64,000 nucleotides of DNA from Pseudovibrio japonicus (GTDB taxonomy: Bacteria; Pseudomonadota; Alphaproteobacteria; Rhizobiales; Stappiaceae): positions 248,001 to 312,000 of the forward strand of contig NZ_BMXE01000001.1 of NCBI RefSeq assembly GCF_014651595.1, in the 5' to 3' direction. The position numbers and the translations under genes were made by a program. The notes beneath the pieces were generated by a model. The model was given only the letters and a program-made list of their open reading frames with translations, ran no database searches and was not told where the DNA came from. Positions 47,667 to 57,474 of this stretch are shown here, piece after piece (the stretch's first letter is position 1; every line of letters starts with the position of its first letter).

Positions 47667-49118
47667 TTAAGCGCAGGACCAGGTGGTTTCGATTTCACCT
47701 GTTTCCTTGTTTTTCATGTCTTTAAGCACAATGCCGTCAGCGGCCAGCTCGTCGCGGATGCGGTCGCCTTCTGCAAAGTCTTTGGCCTTGCGGGCTTCCA
47801 GACGTTTTGCGATCAGCTCTTCCACTTTGGCTTTTAGCTCTGGAGACACCTCTGCTTCAGCTTTTTCCAGCGTCTGTGCTTGGGAAAATGATTCAAGATC
47901 AATGCCCAAGAACTTGATAGAATTAGCCAATTTCTGTGCAGCGGCTTTGTCTCCACCACGAGCATCACGGGCTAGCTTATGAAGAGCGGCGAAGGCGCGC
48001 GGGGTGTTCAGGTCGTCTTTAAGACCTTCCAGAACGCCCTTATCCACGGCTCCCTCATCCTCTGCGGTAACACCGTTCTTCTTCAGAAGTTCCGCCCAGC
48101 GAGTGAGCTGCTTTTCGCCTTCCGCCAGACTTTTGAAGGTAAAGTCGATTGGCTGGCGATACTGGGTCTGAAGCAGTGCGTAGCGGATGGCCTGACCAGA
48201 CCATTTGCGTCCGCCGCCTTCTTCGGTGTCCAGCAGCTGGTGCACAGTGAAGAAGTTGCCCAAAGACTTGGACATCTTCTCGCCTTCCACCTGCAGGAAG
48301 CCGTTGTGCATCCACACGTTTGCCATGGCATTTGTGCCGTGAGCACATCTGGACTGGGCAATTTCGTTTTCATGGTGCGGGAAGGTCAGATCGATCCCGC
48401 CGCCATGAATATCGAAGACTTCGCCCAGATGCTTTTCTGACATTGCAGAACATTCGATGTGCCAGCCCGGACGGCCCGGTGTTTTAATAGCGCATGGGCT
48501 TTCCCAGCCCGGTTCGTTCTCTTTGGATGGCTTCCACAGAACGAAGTCGGTCGGGTCTTTTTTGTAGGAGGCCACTTCCACACGTGCACCGGAGATCATC
48601 TCGTCAAGGGTGCGGTTGGAGAGCTGGCCGTATTCCGGCATGCTTGGCACGTGGAAGAGGACGTGCTCGTCGGCCACATAGGCATTGCCTTTGGCGACGA
48701 GAGTTTCGATCATCGCCTTCATCTCTTCGATGTGCTCGGTTGCCCGTGGCTCAATGTCCGGAGCTTCCGCGCCCAGAGCCGCCATATCCGCATGATACTG
48801 GGCTGCGGTTTTTTCAGTCAGCTCCCGAATGGAGATGCCTTCGTTTGCCGCTCGTTCGTTGATCTTGTCGTCTACGTCGGTGATGTTTCGTACGTATTTG
48901 ACATGCTCTTTGCCGTAGAGGCGGCGCAGCAATCTGGCCAGAACATCAAAAACGACGACTGGGCGCGCATTACCGATATGGGCGTAGTCATACACGGTGG
49001 GACCACACACATACATGCGCACGTTGGATGCATCCATTGGCACAAAAGCTTCTTTTGTGCGTGTCAAAGTATTGGTGAGCAGAAGTCCCTTATCGCCGTG
49101 GGCGGTGTCTGCGCTCAT
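47667..49118 (-). CDS. cysS: Cysteinyl-tRNA synthetase
   Basis: Charges tRNA-Cys. 483 residues. Class I motifs are present: the HIGH box as AHIGN in [16 protein letters not shown], and KMSKS near 280 in [11 protein letters not shown]. Zinc ligands are the Cys in [10 protein letters not shown], the Cys and His of WHIECSAM and HHENE. The anticodon-binding helical bundle ends the protein, with a short tail ([14 protein letters not shown]). Start ATG at 49118 (MSADTAHG...). Divergent from the L,D-transpeptidase across 277 bp with no other feature seen. Confidence 0.97.
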   Translation of the reverse strand: MSADTAHGDKGLLLTNTLTRTKEAFVPMDASNVRMYVCGPTVYDYAHIGNARPVVVFDVLARLLRRLYGKEHVKYVRNITDVDDKINERAANEGISIRELTEKTAAQYHADMAALGAEAPDIEPRATEHIEEMKAMIETLVAKGNAYVADEHVLFHVPSMPEYGQLSNRTLDEMISGARVEVASYKKDPTDFVLWKPSKENEPGWESPCAIKTPGRPGWHIECSAMSEKHLGEVFDIHGGGIDLTFPHHENEIAQSRCAHGTNAMANVWMHNGFLQVEGEKMSKSLGNFFTVHQLLDTEEGGGRKWSGQAIRYALLQTQYRQPIDFTFKSLAEGEKQLTRWAELLKKNGVTAEDEGAVDKGVLEGLKDDLNTPRAFAALHKLARDARGGDKAAAQKLANSIKFLGIDLESFSQAQTLEKAEAEVSPELKAKVEELIAKRLEARKAKDFAEGDRIRDELAADGIVLKDMKNKETGEIETTWSCA

Positions 49119-49395
49119 AGTGGTTCGTCTCCTGGCCAGCTGGCCGGGCGTTCATCACACGCAGAATACAAGCAGGATTGAACGGCCACAGCCAGCGTTG
49201 TCGCTAGCTGCAAATAATGATGGTGCAAGAAGAAGTGTGCATCGCCGTTCTCATATGTAGCTTTTCGCCGATTGTGGCGAACAGGTCAAGTCTTAGTCTC
49301 ACCAGATCACCCACATTTCTAACTAAGTTAAATACAAAATTTCTACCTGAAGATGCAATTCTAAGGGAAAGACAAGAAAAACAGGGAAGTTACAC

Positions 49396-51216
49396 GTGCC
49401 TCACAAGAGTATCTGTGCCGCCGTTCTCGCTGCAAGTTTGGTTGGATTGAGTTCACCGGTCGGCGCAACCGTGAACGTAACCCTCTCTGTGATCCTGAGA
49501 GAGCCGTCAAACTATAGCGAATTTATGGCTCCCCCTCCCCCTGATACCCCTGGCCTGACCGGACCGGCAGGGCAAGTTTTGCTGCCTGCTCGAGTTTTGT
49601 CGGAGCTGGAACAGACCATTCGGGAACTGGTCTTTTCAAGAAATGCGATGGCAAAAGCGGGTTTCAGAGGCGCGCACGTGGAGGAGCTGGCGCGGGCTTA
49701 TGCTTTGCGCACCTTCCGCCCAGTCTGGTTTGAGGACCAGTCCCTGACACCTTTGGCCAAGCACCTGATTGACGAGCTTGGCAAAGCATCTGACCATGGG
49801 CTTGATCCGCAAGCTTATGGTGTGCGGCAGCTGGCTTCCAGTTTATACGACATGGAGCGTTCCAACACCTCCGCCAGCCTCTATGAAATTGCGATTGTGG
49901 AACTGCAGCTCACACGGGCCTTTGCCACCTTTGGTGGGCATCTTGCAGGCGGTGTATTGACGCCAGACACGCTGCTGGATGATGTTTATATCTCACCCCA
50001 TGTACCAGCGCTGAAAGAGATGCTCGCACAGCTGGAAGAGCGCGGCTCGGTTGAAGAGTTCTTCACCACGCTGGAGCCGGAGGCCCCCTCCTATGCTATA
50101 CTGAAGGAGCAGTTGGTCCGGTACAACGAGGCGCTGACTTCAGATCTCCCTGTCTATCTTAACGACGGTCCCAACATCGAGTTTGGCGATAAGGGGGAGC
50201 GGGTTGCTCAACTTGAAAAGCGACTGATCGCGGAAGGGTATACGTCTTTCCACCATGGCTATTCAGGAGCAATTGAACTGGAAGCCCCGCCACTGTTTTA
50301 CAACAGTGACATGCAGGAGGTGGTCAAGCGTTTTCAGAAACGTCATGGACTGGACAGCGATGGTGTTGTTGGCAAGAAGACACGGGCGGCGCTTAATGTC
50401 TCCCTGCTGGAGCGGCGCAATCAGATCATCGTCAATCTGGAGCGGATGCGCTGGGATGATCCGGTCTCCGCAGGCCGCTATGTGAAAGTGAATGTGGCGG
50501 AACAGATGGTACGGGTCATGGAAGGCACGCAAGTGCTTTATGAAACACGTAGTGTGGTGGGCCAGCCTAAAAATGCGACGCCGCTTTTCTCAGACACGTT
50601 TGAGTATGCGGAGATCAATCCGACCTGGGGCGTACCGTGGTCCATTGCCACCAACGAATATCTGCCGAAACTGCGCAATAACCCCGCAGCTTTGTCGGGC
50701 ACAGGCATTAATATTTACAAGAATGGCAGGCAGATCGATCCGGTGACGGTCAACTGGAACGCGGTCAGCAAGCGTCAGTTCAGCTACCGGCTGCGTCAGA
50801 AAGCGGGACGCAAGAATGCTCTGGGTGCTGTGAAGTTCATGTTCCCGAACAAACACAACATCTATTTGCACGATACCCCGTCCAAGCGATTGTTCAATGA
50901 GGATCAACGCGCTTTCAGCCATGGCTGTATCCGCGTACAGGATCCTTTCACCTTTGGCGAGGTTCTGCTTGCTCCTTCCGGTCACAGCCGGGCGAAGATG
51001 GAGAAGTTGCATGCCCGTGGCAAAACGGTGCGGCTTGATTTGAGCGAAACGGTTCCGATCCACCTGCGTTACTACACAGCCTTTGCCGGAGCTGACGGGG
51101 ATCTGCAGTTTCGTGAGGACATCTACAGGCAAGACAAAATCATCTATGATGCACTGATGACGCTACAACATTCGGCAAGGGTGAGAATGGCTGCAGGCTA
51201 CCCTTCTGAAAACTAG
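49396..51216 (+). CDS. YcbB/LdtD-type L,D-transpeptidase
   Basis: 606 residues. Start is a GTG with GGGAAG 6-7 bases upstream. Signal peptide (SICAAVLAASLVGLSSPVGA), a scaffold domain (about 60-250), a peptidoglycan-binding domain (VVKRFQKRHGLDSDGVVGKKT, about 310-335) and a C-terminal YkuD domain with HDTPSKRLFNED and catalytic C511 in SHGCIRVQ. This order is typical of the large periplasmic LdtD group, which forms 3-3 cross-links and can bypass penicillin-binding proteins. It is the second YkuD enzyme of the window; unlike the first it has no lipobox. Confidence 0.93.
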   Translation: MPHKSICAAVLAASLVGLSSPVGATVNVTLSVILREPSNYSEFMAPPPPDTPGLTGPAGQVLLPARVLSELEQTIRELVFSRNAMAKAGFRGAHVEELARAYALRTFRPVWFEDQSLTPLAKHLIDELGKASDHGLDPQAYGVRQLASSLYDMERSNTSASLYEIAIVELQLTRAFATFGGHLAGGVLTPDTLLDDVYISPHVPALKEMLAQLEERGSVEEFFTTLEPEAPSYAILKEQLVRYNEALTSDLPVYLNDGPNIEFGDKGERVAQLEKRLIAEGYTSFHHGYSGAIELEAPPLFYNSDMQEVVKRFQKRHGLDSDGVVGKKTRAALNVSLLERRNQIIVNLERMRWDDPVSAGRYVKVNVAEQMVRVMEGTQVLYETRSVVGQPKNATPLFSDTFEYAEINPTWGVPWSIATNEYLPKLRNNPAALSGTGINIYKNGRQIDPVTVNWNAVSKRQFSYRLRQKAGRKNALGAVKFMFPNKHNIYLHDTPSKRLFNEDQRAFSHGCIRVQDPFTFGEVLLAPSGHSRAKMEKLHARGKTVRLDLSETVPIHLRYYTAFAGADGDLQFREDIYRQDKIIYDALMTLQHSARVRMAAGYPSEN

Positions 51217-51328
51217 CAGTAATTGCCACGTACTTAATCAGGGCTTTGCCTAATAGTGCATAATTGAATCAACTGTGCTAATATATCCCCCATCGAGTAG
51301 TGTTTCCTAATTGGCATGGGGATCAATT

Positions 51329-51424
51329 ATGCTGAAGCAGACTATGGGTGCAATGATCGTGGCAAGCGTTATTTCAAGCCCGATCCTTTTCCTTGCGGTA
51401 TACTTGTCTATGAACTCCTTGTGA
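51329..51424 (+). CDS. Possible 31-residue single-pass membrane peptide
   Basis: ATG at 51329 with GGGGAT 5 bases upstream encodes 31 residues: a short MLKQTMG start and one hydrophobic stretch (AMIVASVISSPILFLAVYLS), ending in NSL and TGA. The combination of ribosome site and single membrane helix suggests a small membrane protein. It sits alone in the gap after the transpeptidase gene, with nothing else supported between 51425 and 51772. No family recognised. Confidence 0.4.
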   Translation: MLKQTMGAMIVASVISSPILFLAVYLSMNSL

Positions 51425-51772
51425 GTACCAGTCCACCCTATCTGGTGGTTCTGAAAAACTGAGAGTTTCGGAATGCGTAGGTGCGCCCTTTGTGCTGCCT
51501 TTTTCTTCGCGTGAATTTCGTAACGCAGGAGAAATTCTCTTAGTTGACCCGCTGACAACTGGACGAAGATGCAATTGTGCTTTTCCGTGCAGACTGCTCA
51601 TATTTACGAATACTAGGGCGAACCAACTTTCAACTACAAACTTTATTGTGAATACAAATACGTAATTTTATCAATTTGAGATTGCATTGCACTAGTCTCC
51701 ATCGTGTTGCGACGGTCTGCCGTATCGGCTTCTCATTGCAATCTTAGCTCCACTTCAATGTACCTTTATGGA

Positions 51773-52195
51773 ATGGAAACACAGTCAATGTTCTGGCGCT
51801 GGTTCGTAAAAAAAACTTTTTATTACAAAGTGATAAGTGCGCTGAAACTCTGGGGTGTTTATGCAATTGTCTTACAATTTGCTTCCCGTGGAATTCTACA
51901 TGGGATGCTTGCAAAATTCTGCGTGTTTGCATTGGCCGTTGCCTACGCGTGGATCATATCAATACTCATCTCGATATTCTACGACATCGATTCCAATTTT
52001 GCGCTTAGCAACACTCTCTTTCTAGTGTTTATAGCTCCAGTATTCTTGTGGAGCGGAGCTTTGTCTATTGAGCTATTTACAGTGGCAATACGCGCTCGAA
52101 AAAATCCTTTCCCTTGGAATAATTTCTACAGTGAGAAATTTAGCAAGGAAGTACAAGAGTATATCAGTTGGGTGCGGGAGCAACAGGGTCACTAA
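51773..52195 (+). CDS. Unrecognised membrane protein in an AT-rich stretch
   Basis: About 140 residues from the ATG at 51773; the frame opens upstream at 51704 and other Met codons occur at 51758 and 51788, none with a good ribosome site, so the start is unsure. A basic N-terminus (WRWFVKKTFYYK) is followed by three or four hydrophobic segments (LWGVYAIVLQFASRG, FCVFALAVAYAWIISILISIFY, TLFLVFIAPVFLWSGALSIELF) and a charged tail rich in Lys, Glu and aromatic residues. Its base composition is lower in GC than its neighbours, hinting at acquisition. No function assigned. Confidence 0.5.
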   Translation: METQSMFWRWFVKKTFYYKVISALKLWGVYAIVLQFASRGILHGMLAKFCVFALAVAYAWIISILISIFYDIDSNFALSNTLFLVFIAPVFLWSGALSIELFTVAIRARKNPFPWNNFYSEKFSKEVQEYISWVREQQGH

Positions 52196-52713
52196 TTCAA
52201 CAAGCCTGAGATTTTTCGAAAAACTTATCCCCCTCACCCCAATCCGCCCCTATTCTGAATCCCGTGCCCACGCATTCGGGCAGGGATGGACCGTCCGTCC
52301 CTCGGCGTGGGTGGGGTTGGGCTACCGGCATGAGGTAACGTATCGTGTCGGGAGGTCCGGTGAAGCGTCCCCTTTTGAGACCGCAGTGGTATAGGGGGAA
52401 TGAGATCGTTCCGAAGGGCGTCCGGCGGTGGCAGGAAACTGCCAATGGCACAGCAATGTGTCAGTCACGTCTGTTCGAGAAGGAACCCGCGCGTTCATGA
52501 TAAAAGGCCCGGGCGAGGCGAGCAGCCAATGCCGAAGACTCATATCTAACAAGTAGCGCAGGCACTGCCTGCTTGCCTTGCTCCACCCGTTTTCTCGGAA
52601 GTTTAACGCAAACACCGCCGGGATTGCCCAGCGGTGCTACAGGTGGTTGAGTGGCTGACGGCCGAAACACTTACCTTGCCGAAGAAACGAACACCACGCA
52701 TCCGGCAGGCGTA
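52196..52713. other. GC-rich non-coding segment with strong local structure
   Basis: 518 bp with no credible gene: the open frames lack ribosome sites and recognisable protein features. A hairpin at 52267-52311 has outer arms CCCACGC/GCGTGGG and inner AGGGATGGA/TCCGTCCCT (one G-T pair). CACCGC/GCGGTG pairs at about 52612-52636. I compared it by eye with RNase P RNA, tmRNA, SRP RNA and 6S RNA and found none of their conserved motifs. May be a repeat family or a structured RNA. Confidence 0.45.
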
Positions 52714-53253
52714 TTAGTCCTCCAGATAGTCAGCACATTTTTCCGGTGCCTGATTGCCCCATGGCATGATTGGAACCGTGGAGGTGGAGTTCTTTGGGCT
52801 GCCTTCAACCAGTTTGTCGGAGTAGACCAGATAGACCAGCACGTTTCGCTTGGCATCACAGCCGCGGACGATGCGCATTTTTTTGAAGAACAGGGAGCGA
52901 CTTTGACGGTAGACTTCATCGCCCTGCTCGAATTTTTCTTTGAACTTGATCGGGCCTACCTGACGGCACGCCAACGAGATGTCGGAGGTTTCTTCTTCCA
53001 GTCCGAGCCAGCCGGAGAAGCCGCCCTTTTCCGGTACGGTGAAATGACAGGCCACGCCTTCGACTTCCGGGTCATCCAGTGCGTAGGTTGCCAGCTTGTG
53101 GTCCGGGCTCATGAACTTCCAGACGGTGGATTTTTTGAAGATCAGATCCGGGGACTGAGCATGCGCAACTGTTCCCAGCGCTCCGAGCGCTATTCCAAGC
53201 GCCATACATGCGGTGCCCACCGATTTAAGAACTGACTTTCCGAACGTCGACAT
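52714..53253 (-). CDS. creA: CreA family periplasmic protein
   Basis: 179 residues from the ATG at 53253, chosen because GGGAGGGG lies 9 bases upstream and a signal peptide follows at once (KSVGTACMALGIALGALGTVAHA, cleavage after AHA). The frame opens at 53391, but that adds an unlike leader. The mature part carries the CreA pattern: DPEVEGVACHFTVPEKGGFSGWLGLEEETSDISLACRQVG and FKKMRIVRGCDAKRNVLVYLVYSDKLVEGSPKNS. CreA is a conserved periplasmic protein of unknown role. Cysteines at ACHF, LACRQ, RGCDA and EKCADY may form disulfides. Confidence 0.9.
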   Translation of the reverse strand: MSTFGKSVLKSVGTACMALGIALGALGTVAHAQSPDLIFKKSTVWKFMSPDHKLATYALDDPEVEGVACHFTVPEKGGFSGWLGLEEETSDISLACRQVGPIKFKEKFEQGDEVYRQSRSLFFKKMRIVRGCDAKRNVLVYLVYSDKLVEGSPKNSTSTVPIMPWGNQAPEKCADYLED

Positions 53254-53441
53254 GTGCAAGGCCCCTCCCTTTGCAAAGAAACAATTTGAATCACAGTCGA
53301 TATAAGCTGTTTTTTGATCGCTGCCAGCAATAGAAGAGGAGAAATTTGCAAAACCTAACGGAAACCATTGGTTTTGCCCCAATAAGGCCATAGAATACCT
53401 TATCTCTATGACAACTCTGACTAAACCTAGTATTGCGGGCT

Positions 53442-54671
53442 ATGACCATTTCCAGACTTTCTTTCGCTCAATCATGCGCAGTGGCGGCTTTTGCCCTTGG
53501 TGCATCCGCTGTATGGACCGAGACTGCCTTTGCGCGCCCGTTGGTGTGTGATCAACTGGAAACGGAATTTGTTGAGCTTTCGCAGCAGCTGGAAAACAGT
53601 GGCGCTTCCGATAACAGCTGGCAGAACGCTTATAACGAACAGCTGATGCATATCCAGAATGTGGAATCCCAGATGTTCAACTTTGGCTGTGACGGGTCTT
53701 TTGGTCCACCACAATGCCAGCAGCTGAATGGTTCGCTGCAACAGATGAACGAAAATCTGATCTATCTTGATAGCCAGAGGCAGCAGGAACTTTATTCCGG
53801 CGCACAGCAGAACAGGCTTCGGGAAGTCGAACAGGCACTCACAGACCTGAACTGCGCGGGCATCCCGAACGGTCAGATCCAACAGCAGACGCCTCCACCG
53901 GGACAAGCCAATCAGCAATTTCAGCCACAAGCACCGGTGCCAGGTCAGCCCAATCAGCAGTTTCAGCCGCAAGCACCAGTGCCAGGTCAGCCCAACCAGC
54001 AATTTCAGCCGCAAGCACCGGTGCCAGGTCAAGCCGATCAGCAGTTTCAGCAACAGACACCTCCACCAGCGCAAGCCAATCAACCGTTGCAGCTGGAGCC
54101 TCGCTCAAGCGCGGGCGTGACCAGTGGCGGTCAACAGTACGCGACCATGTGTGTTCGGAAATGTGACGGATATTATTTCCCGATCAATCCAAATTCCAGT
54201 GCTGACGATCTGGCGGAAGATGAGGAGATTTGTCAGGCGCTGTGTCCAACTCAGGACACCGAGCTTTACGTGTTTCAGGTTCCTCAGGAAACTCCCGCAC
54301 AGATGCGCTCCTTGGCTGGTGCACCTTACACCTCGCTTGCCAACGCCTATGAGTTCCGGCAGCAGAGCAACCCGGCTTGTTCTTGTGACGCAGCAGGTGG
54401 GCAGCCCGGCGGCCAGTTGCCCGCAACTGCCTTGCCATCTCTGGATCAGGCGATCCCGGGCAGTGATCTGGAAGACCTGACACCGGGCGCAACTGCGACC
54501 TATCCTGCTATTCCACTGGAGAGTGAGCGGCGCCAGACTGCAGATGCAATAGAGGCCCAGAGTGACAACTCTGAGCCTCCACTTGTGCAACAGAAATTTG
54601 TGCCTCACGAGGTTGAGCCTCGTACAGGTCCTATCAGGAAAGTCGGTCCAAAGTTCTTTCCCGACCGATAA
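53442..54671 (+). CDS. DUF2865 exported protein with Gln/Pro tandem repeats
   Basis: 409 residues from the ATG at 53442 (a TTG lies three codons earlier). Signal peptide ending near TETAFA. An Asn/Gln-rich helical domain (about 35-140) is followed by five 14-residue repeats of the type [14 protein letters not shown] (about 145-214). Then comes the DUF2865 core: [32 protein letters not shown] and NPACSC, with Cys likely in disulfides. Known in Rhizobiales-like bacteria; function unknown. Its last 38 bp overlap the 3' end of the convergent gltX. Confidence 0.88.
   Translation: MTISRLSFAQSCAVAAFALGASAVWTETAFARPLVCDQLETEFVELSQQLENSGASDNSWQNAYNEQLMHIQNVESQMFNFGCDGSFGPPQCQQLNGSLQQMNENLIYLDSQRQQELYSGAQQNRLREVEQALTDLNCAGIPNGQIQQQTPPPGQANQQFQPQAPVPGQPNQQFQPQAPVPGQPNQQFQPQAPVPGQADQQFQQQTPPPAQANQPLQLEPRSSAGVTSGGQQYATMCVRKCDGYYFPINPNSSADDLAEDEEICQALCPTQDTELYVFQVPQETPAQMRSLAGAPYTSLANAYEFRQQSNPACSCDAAGGQPGGQLPATALPSLDQAIPGSDLEDLTPGATATYPAIPLESERRQTADAIEAQSDNSEPPLVQQKFVPHEVEPRTGPIRKVGPKFFPDR
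53874..54083 (+). repeat. Five 42-bp tandem coding repeats
   Basis: Units start at 53874, 53916, 53958, 54000 and 54042. The three central ones are nearly identical at the DNA level; the outer two are diverged (PPPGQANQ and PPPAQANQ versions). The length is a multiple of three, so copy number can change without frameshift. Confidence 0.9.
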
Positions 54672-55998
54672 GCGGTAGCATGTTCTTCAGGTCTGGTCCG
54701 TGGGCCAGACCTGTGATTGCCTTACGCAGTGGCATAAACAGGCCTTTACCTTTGCGGCCAGTCTCACCCTTCACGGCCTTGGTCCACTCCCCCCATGTGG
54801 CTTCGCTCCACGGCTCTTGCGGCAGCAGATCTTTGGCCTGAGTGATGAACTCCTTGTCTTCCTCGGCAATGTCCGGGGTGACTGAGCCCACTACCAGCTC
54901 CCACCACTTCTTAGCATCACTGACAGTAGAGCAGTTTTCTTTTACCGCTTCCCAGAACGCTGCATCCCCTTCAACACCATCGGCCTGCAAACGCGCGGCA
55001 ACATCAGCAAAGCTCATGGAGTGCACAAGTTTTGCGGTCAGGTGACCCACATCTTCCGGGTCAAACTTGGCAGCAGACTTAGAGATGCCGGAGAAGTCGA
55101 GCATGTCTGCCAGAGCTTCCATGGTCGGCGCTGGTTCAACTGCGTGGCTAGTGCCTGTGAGCACGGCAAGGGAGCAAACAGCCATTGGCTCGTAGCCCTC
55201 TTCACGCAAGGAGCGGATGGAGAGTGCGCCTGAGCGTTTGGATAAGCCCTCGCCTGAGGCGGTGGTCAGCAGGTTGTGGTGACCGAACTCAGGAACTTGT
55301 GCCCCCAGTGCTTGGAATATGGCAATCTGTACACCGGTGTTGGCAATATGGTCTTCGCCGCGAATTACGTGGGTGATGCCCATATCCGCATCATCCACGA
55401 TGGATGGCAGGGTATAAAGGTATGTGCCGTCTGCGCGGACCAGAACCGGATCAGACAGGGAGGCAAGATCAACAGTCTGACGACCACGGATTACATCGTC
55501 CCAGTGAACTTCGGTTCTGACGAAGGAGAATGCATCATTTTCCGCGTGGTTTGGCAGTTTGAAGCGCCAATGTGGTTTGCGGCCTTCTGATTCATACGCG
55601 GCGATCTGCTCGTCAGTGAGCTTCAGGCCAGCACGGTCATAAACAGGGGGACGCCCCAGAGCACGGGCGCGGTTGCGGCGGCGCTCAAGTTCCTCAGGTG
55701 TTTCATAACACGGGTAAAGGAGGCCAGCTTCTTTCAGCTTGGCAGCAGCTGCATCATAGAGGGCAAACCGCGCGGATTGCTTTTCCACGCGATCAGGGTT
55801 GATGCCCAGCCACTTCAGATCTTCTGCGATGCCCAGAGCATACTCTTCTTTAGAGCGCTGAATGTCGGTATCGTCGTAACGCAGAACGAAGTTGCCGCCC
55901 TGCTTTTTAGCAAAGAGATAGTTGAAAAGCGCCGGGCGCACATTGCCGATATGGATGTGACCAGTCGGAGATGGCGCGAAGCGAACAGTAACACTCAT
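54634..55998 (-). CDS. gltX: Glutamyl-tRNA synthetase
   Basis: 454 residues. Class I motifs: [25 protein letters not shown] at the N-terminus (HIGH box as HIGN) and KLSKR-type [16 protein letters not shown] near 240. The helical anticodon-binding half is complete to ERTLDRLS. Alphaproteobacteria often have two such genes, one of which prefers tRNA-Gln; from sequence alone I cannot say which type this is. Note the unusual proximity to a convergent gene, overlapping by 38 bp at the 3' end. AGAAGG lies about 7 bases before the ATG. Confidence 0.95.
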   Translation of the reverse strand: MSVTVRFAPSPTGHIHIGNVRPALFNYLFAKKQGGNFVLRYDDTDIQRSKEEYALGIAEDLKWLGINPDRVEKQSARFALYDAAAAKLKEAGLLYPCYETPEELERRRNRARALGRPPVYDRAGLKLTDEQIAAYESEGRKPHWRFKLPNHAENDAFSFVRTEVHWDDVIRGRQTVDLASLSDPVLVRADGTYLYTLPSIVDDADMGITHVIRGEDHIANTGVQIAIFQALGAQVPEFGHHNLLTTASGEGLSKRSGALSIRSLREEGYEPMAVCSLAVLTGTSHAVEPAPTMEALADMLDFSGISKSAAKFDPEDVGHLTAKLVHSMSFADVAARLQADGVEGDAAFWEAVKENCSTVSDAKKWWELVVGSVTPDIAEEDKEFITQAKDLLPQEPWSEATWGEWTKAVKGETGRKGKGLFMPLRKAITGLAHGPDLKNMLPLIGRERTLDRLS

Positions 55999-56129
55999 GG
56001 CTGAGCCTTCTCATCAATAAACAAGTTTGACACTCGGGTATCGCGTTGGCAGGTACGGGTCAACCAGCCAATCTGGAATACCTACGGAATATCTCGGGTT
56101 TTGTTTTGACCTAACGGCTCTTGTTAGTG

Positions 56130-57350
56130 TCAGGCCGGAGAGCGCACCAGCATCAATTGCGGCTTTACGGCAAGCAAAACCAAGCCAAGGCCAAAGCAAT
56201 AGACGCTGGAGAAGGCAAACTGGGTGTCCAGATCAATGCCGTGATCCAACAGGACGCCCATGAGGCCGGGAGCCAGTGCGGAGGCGAACACCATCATGGC
56301 GGAGAAGACGGCACGAATGGAGCCCAGATGGGCCGTTCCATACAGCTCTGCCATGACAGCGGAGGCAATAGCGCCCCAGGACCCAACGGTCATGGCAAGG
56401 ATGGCGAACGCAACCGGCACGAAATACTCCTCACCGGCAAAGGCGAACACAAGCACGCTAACGCCCAGAGGCACAACCGAGAGCGGGAGTAAGGAGACTG
56501 CGGAGAAGCGGTCAATCAGCATACCGGCAAGCATGGAAAACACAGCACCAGCAGCTGCATAGAGTGGCAGATAGGACGGAAGGACGGTGCGCTCCCAGCC
56601 CTTGGCTTCCATGAAATGGACCTGATGGAACATAAGGCCAGTGACAAGGAACGGGACAGCAAGCACTGCGACCATGACCACCCAGAAGCGCCAGTCGGCC
56701 ATGACCTGCTTTATGGTCCAGCTAACTGCAGGGCCTTTTGATCGAGACGATTCAAGCGGATTTTCGGGCGTGCGGTCTTTCCTGAGTGTCAGGTAGGCCA
56801 GAGGAAGAAAACACACAAGAAGCGTGATGCCTGCTGCGGACCACAGGTCTCGCCATGACAACACGGCCATCAGGGAAACAGCTGCCAGTGGAAGCAGTGC
56901 TTCGCCAGCCATGTTGCCAAATGAGGCGAGGCTCAAAGCTTTGCCGCGTGAGCCATGGAACCAGCGGGACATGGCAGTGAGAGAGGTATGCGGCAGCATC
57001 CCCTGCCCGAACAAGCGCAAACCGTAGAGGCAAATAGCCAGTAATATAAGGGAGTTATGCCAGCTCATTAAGAAACTGAAACCGGCAAGAATGACTATTG
57101 CAGCGCAGCCGACGACTACGGGGCGATAATAATCGACCACTCTGCCCAGATAGATCAGCGTGGCGGCACTTGCCAGCGTGGCAAACATATAAATGGAGCC
57201 GAAGTCACCATGAGAGAGGTTATAGGTCTCGCGGATCTGGGAGGAAAATTGTGCAATGAAGAACGTCTGGCCAAAGCTGGAGCCAAAGCCGAGCAGAAAC
57301 CCGCCCGCGACCCAGCGCAGGTTGCGCTGGATAAAATCAAACAAAGTCAT
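56130..57350 (-). CDS. MFS transporter, 12-TM
   Basis: 406 residues with twelve predicted membrane segments in two halves. Motif A is weak in the N-half (LGRVVDYYRPVVVG) and seen again in the C-half (GMLIDRFSAVSLLP). GQGMLPHTSLTAMSRWFHGSRGKALSLASFG is the conserved TM4-5 region of monocarboxylate-type or OxlT-like MFS porters, so an organic anion is a possible substrate, not established. AGGTTAAG precedes the ATG. A perfect inverted repeat lies 30-57 bp upstream. Confidence 0.85.
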   Translation of the reverse strand: MTLFDFIQRNLRWVAGGFLLGFGSSFGQTFFIAQFSSQIRETYNLSHGDFGSIYMFATLASAATLIYLGRVVDYYRPVVVGCAAIVILAGFSFLMSWHNSLILLAICLYGLRLFGQGMLPHTSLTAMSRWFHGSRGKALSLASFGNMAGEALLPLAAVSLMAVLSWRDLWSAAGITLLVCFLPLAYLTLRKDRTPENPLESSRSKGPAVSWTIKQVMADWRFWVVMVAVLAVPFLVTGLMFHQVHFMEAKGWERTVLPSYLPLYAAAGAVFSMLAGMLIDRFSAVSLLPLSVVPLGVSVLVFAFAGEEYFVPVAFAILAMTVGSWGAIASAVMAELYGTAHLGSIRAVFSAMMVFASALAPGLMGVLLDHGIDLDTQFAFSSVYCFGLGLVLLAVKPQLMLVRSPA

Positions 57351-57379
57351 AGACTTAACCTAAAAAGTGTAGAAAGCGA

Positions 57380-57407
57380 TTCAGGCAAGGCGGTGTGCTT
57401 GCCTGAA
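57380..57407. other. Perfect 10-bp inverted repeat between nadE and the MFS gene
   Basis: TTCAGGCAAG and CTTGCCTGAA around an 8-base loop, 68 bp past the nadE stop and 30 bp before the MFS start on the same strand. No T-run, so it could be a nadE terminator or an operator/leader hairpin for the transporter. Confidence 0.5.
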
Positions 57408-57474
57408 CACGAGAGATCAAGTCCAGCGTGCGGCTTGCTGGTTCTTAAAGTAAGATCTCAAGCCGCGCGTCACT

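Noticed and set aside
52322-52615. 97-residue and overlapping minus-strand frames in the GC-rich gap
   Set aside because: No ribosome site, and an Arg/Pro/Ser/Thr-rich composition typical of non-coding GC-rich sequence; several frames overlap equally well.
52196-52713. RNase P RNA, tmRNA, SRP RNA or 6S RNA in the GC-rich gap
   Set aside because: None of the conserved motifs, such as GAGGAAAGTCC of RNase P or a tag-peptide frame of tmRNA, was found on either strand.
53874-54083. CRISPR-like repeat array
   Set aside because: Repeats are contiguous, in frame and 42 bp apart without unique spacers; they encode a Gln/Pro repeat.
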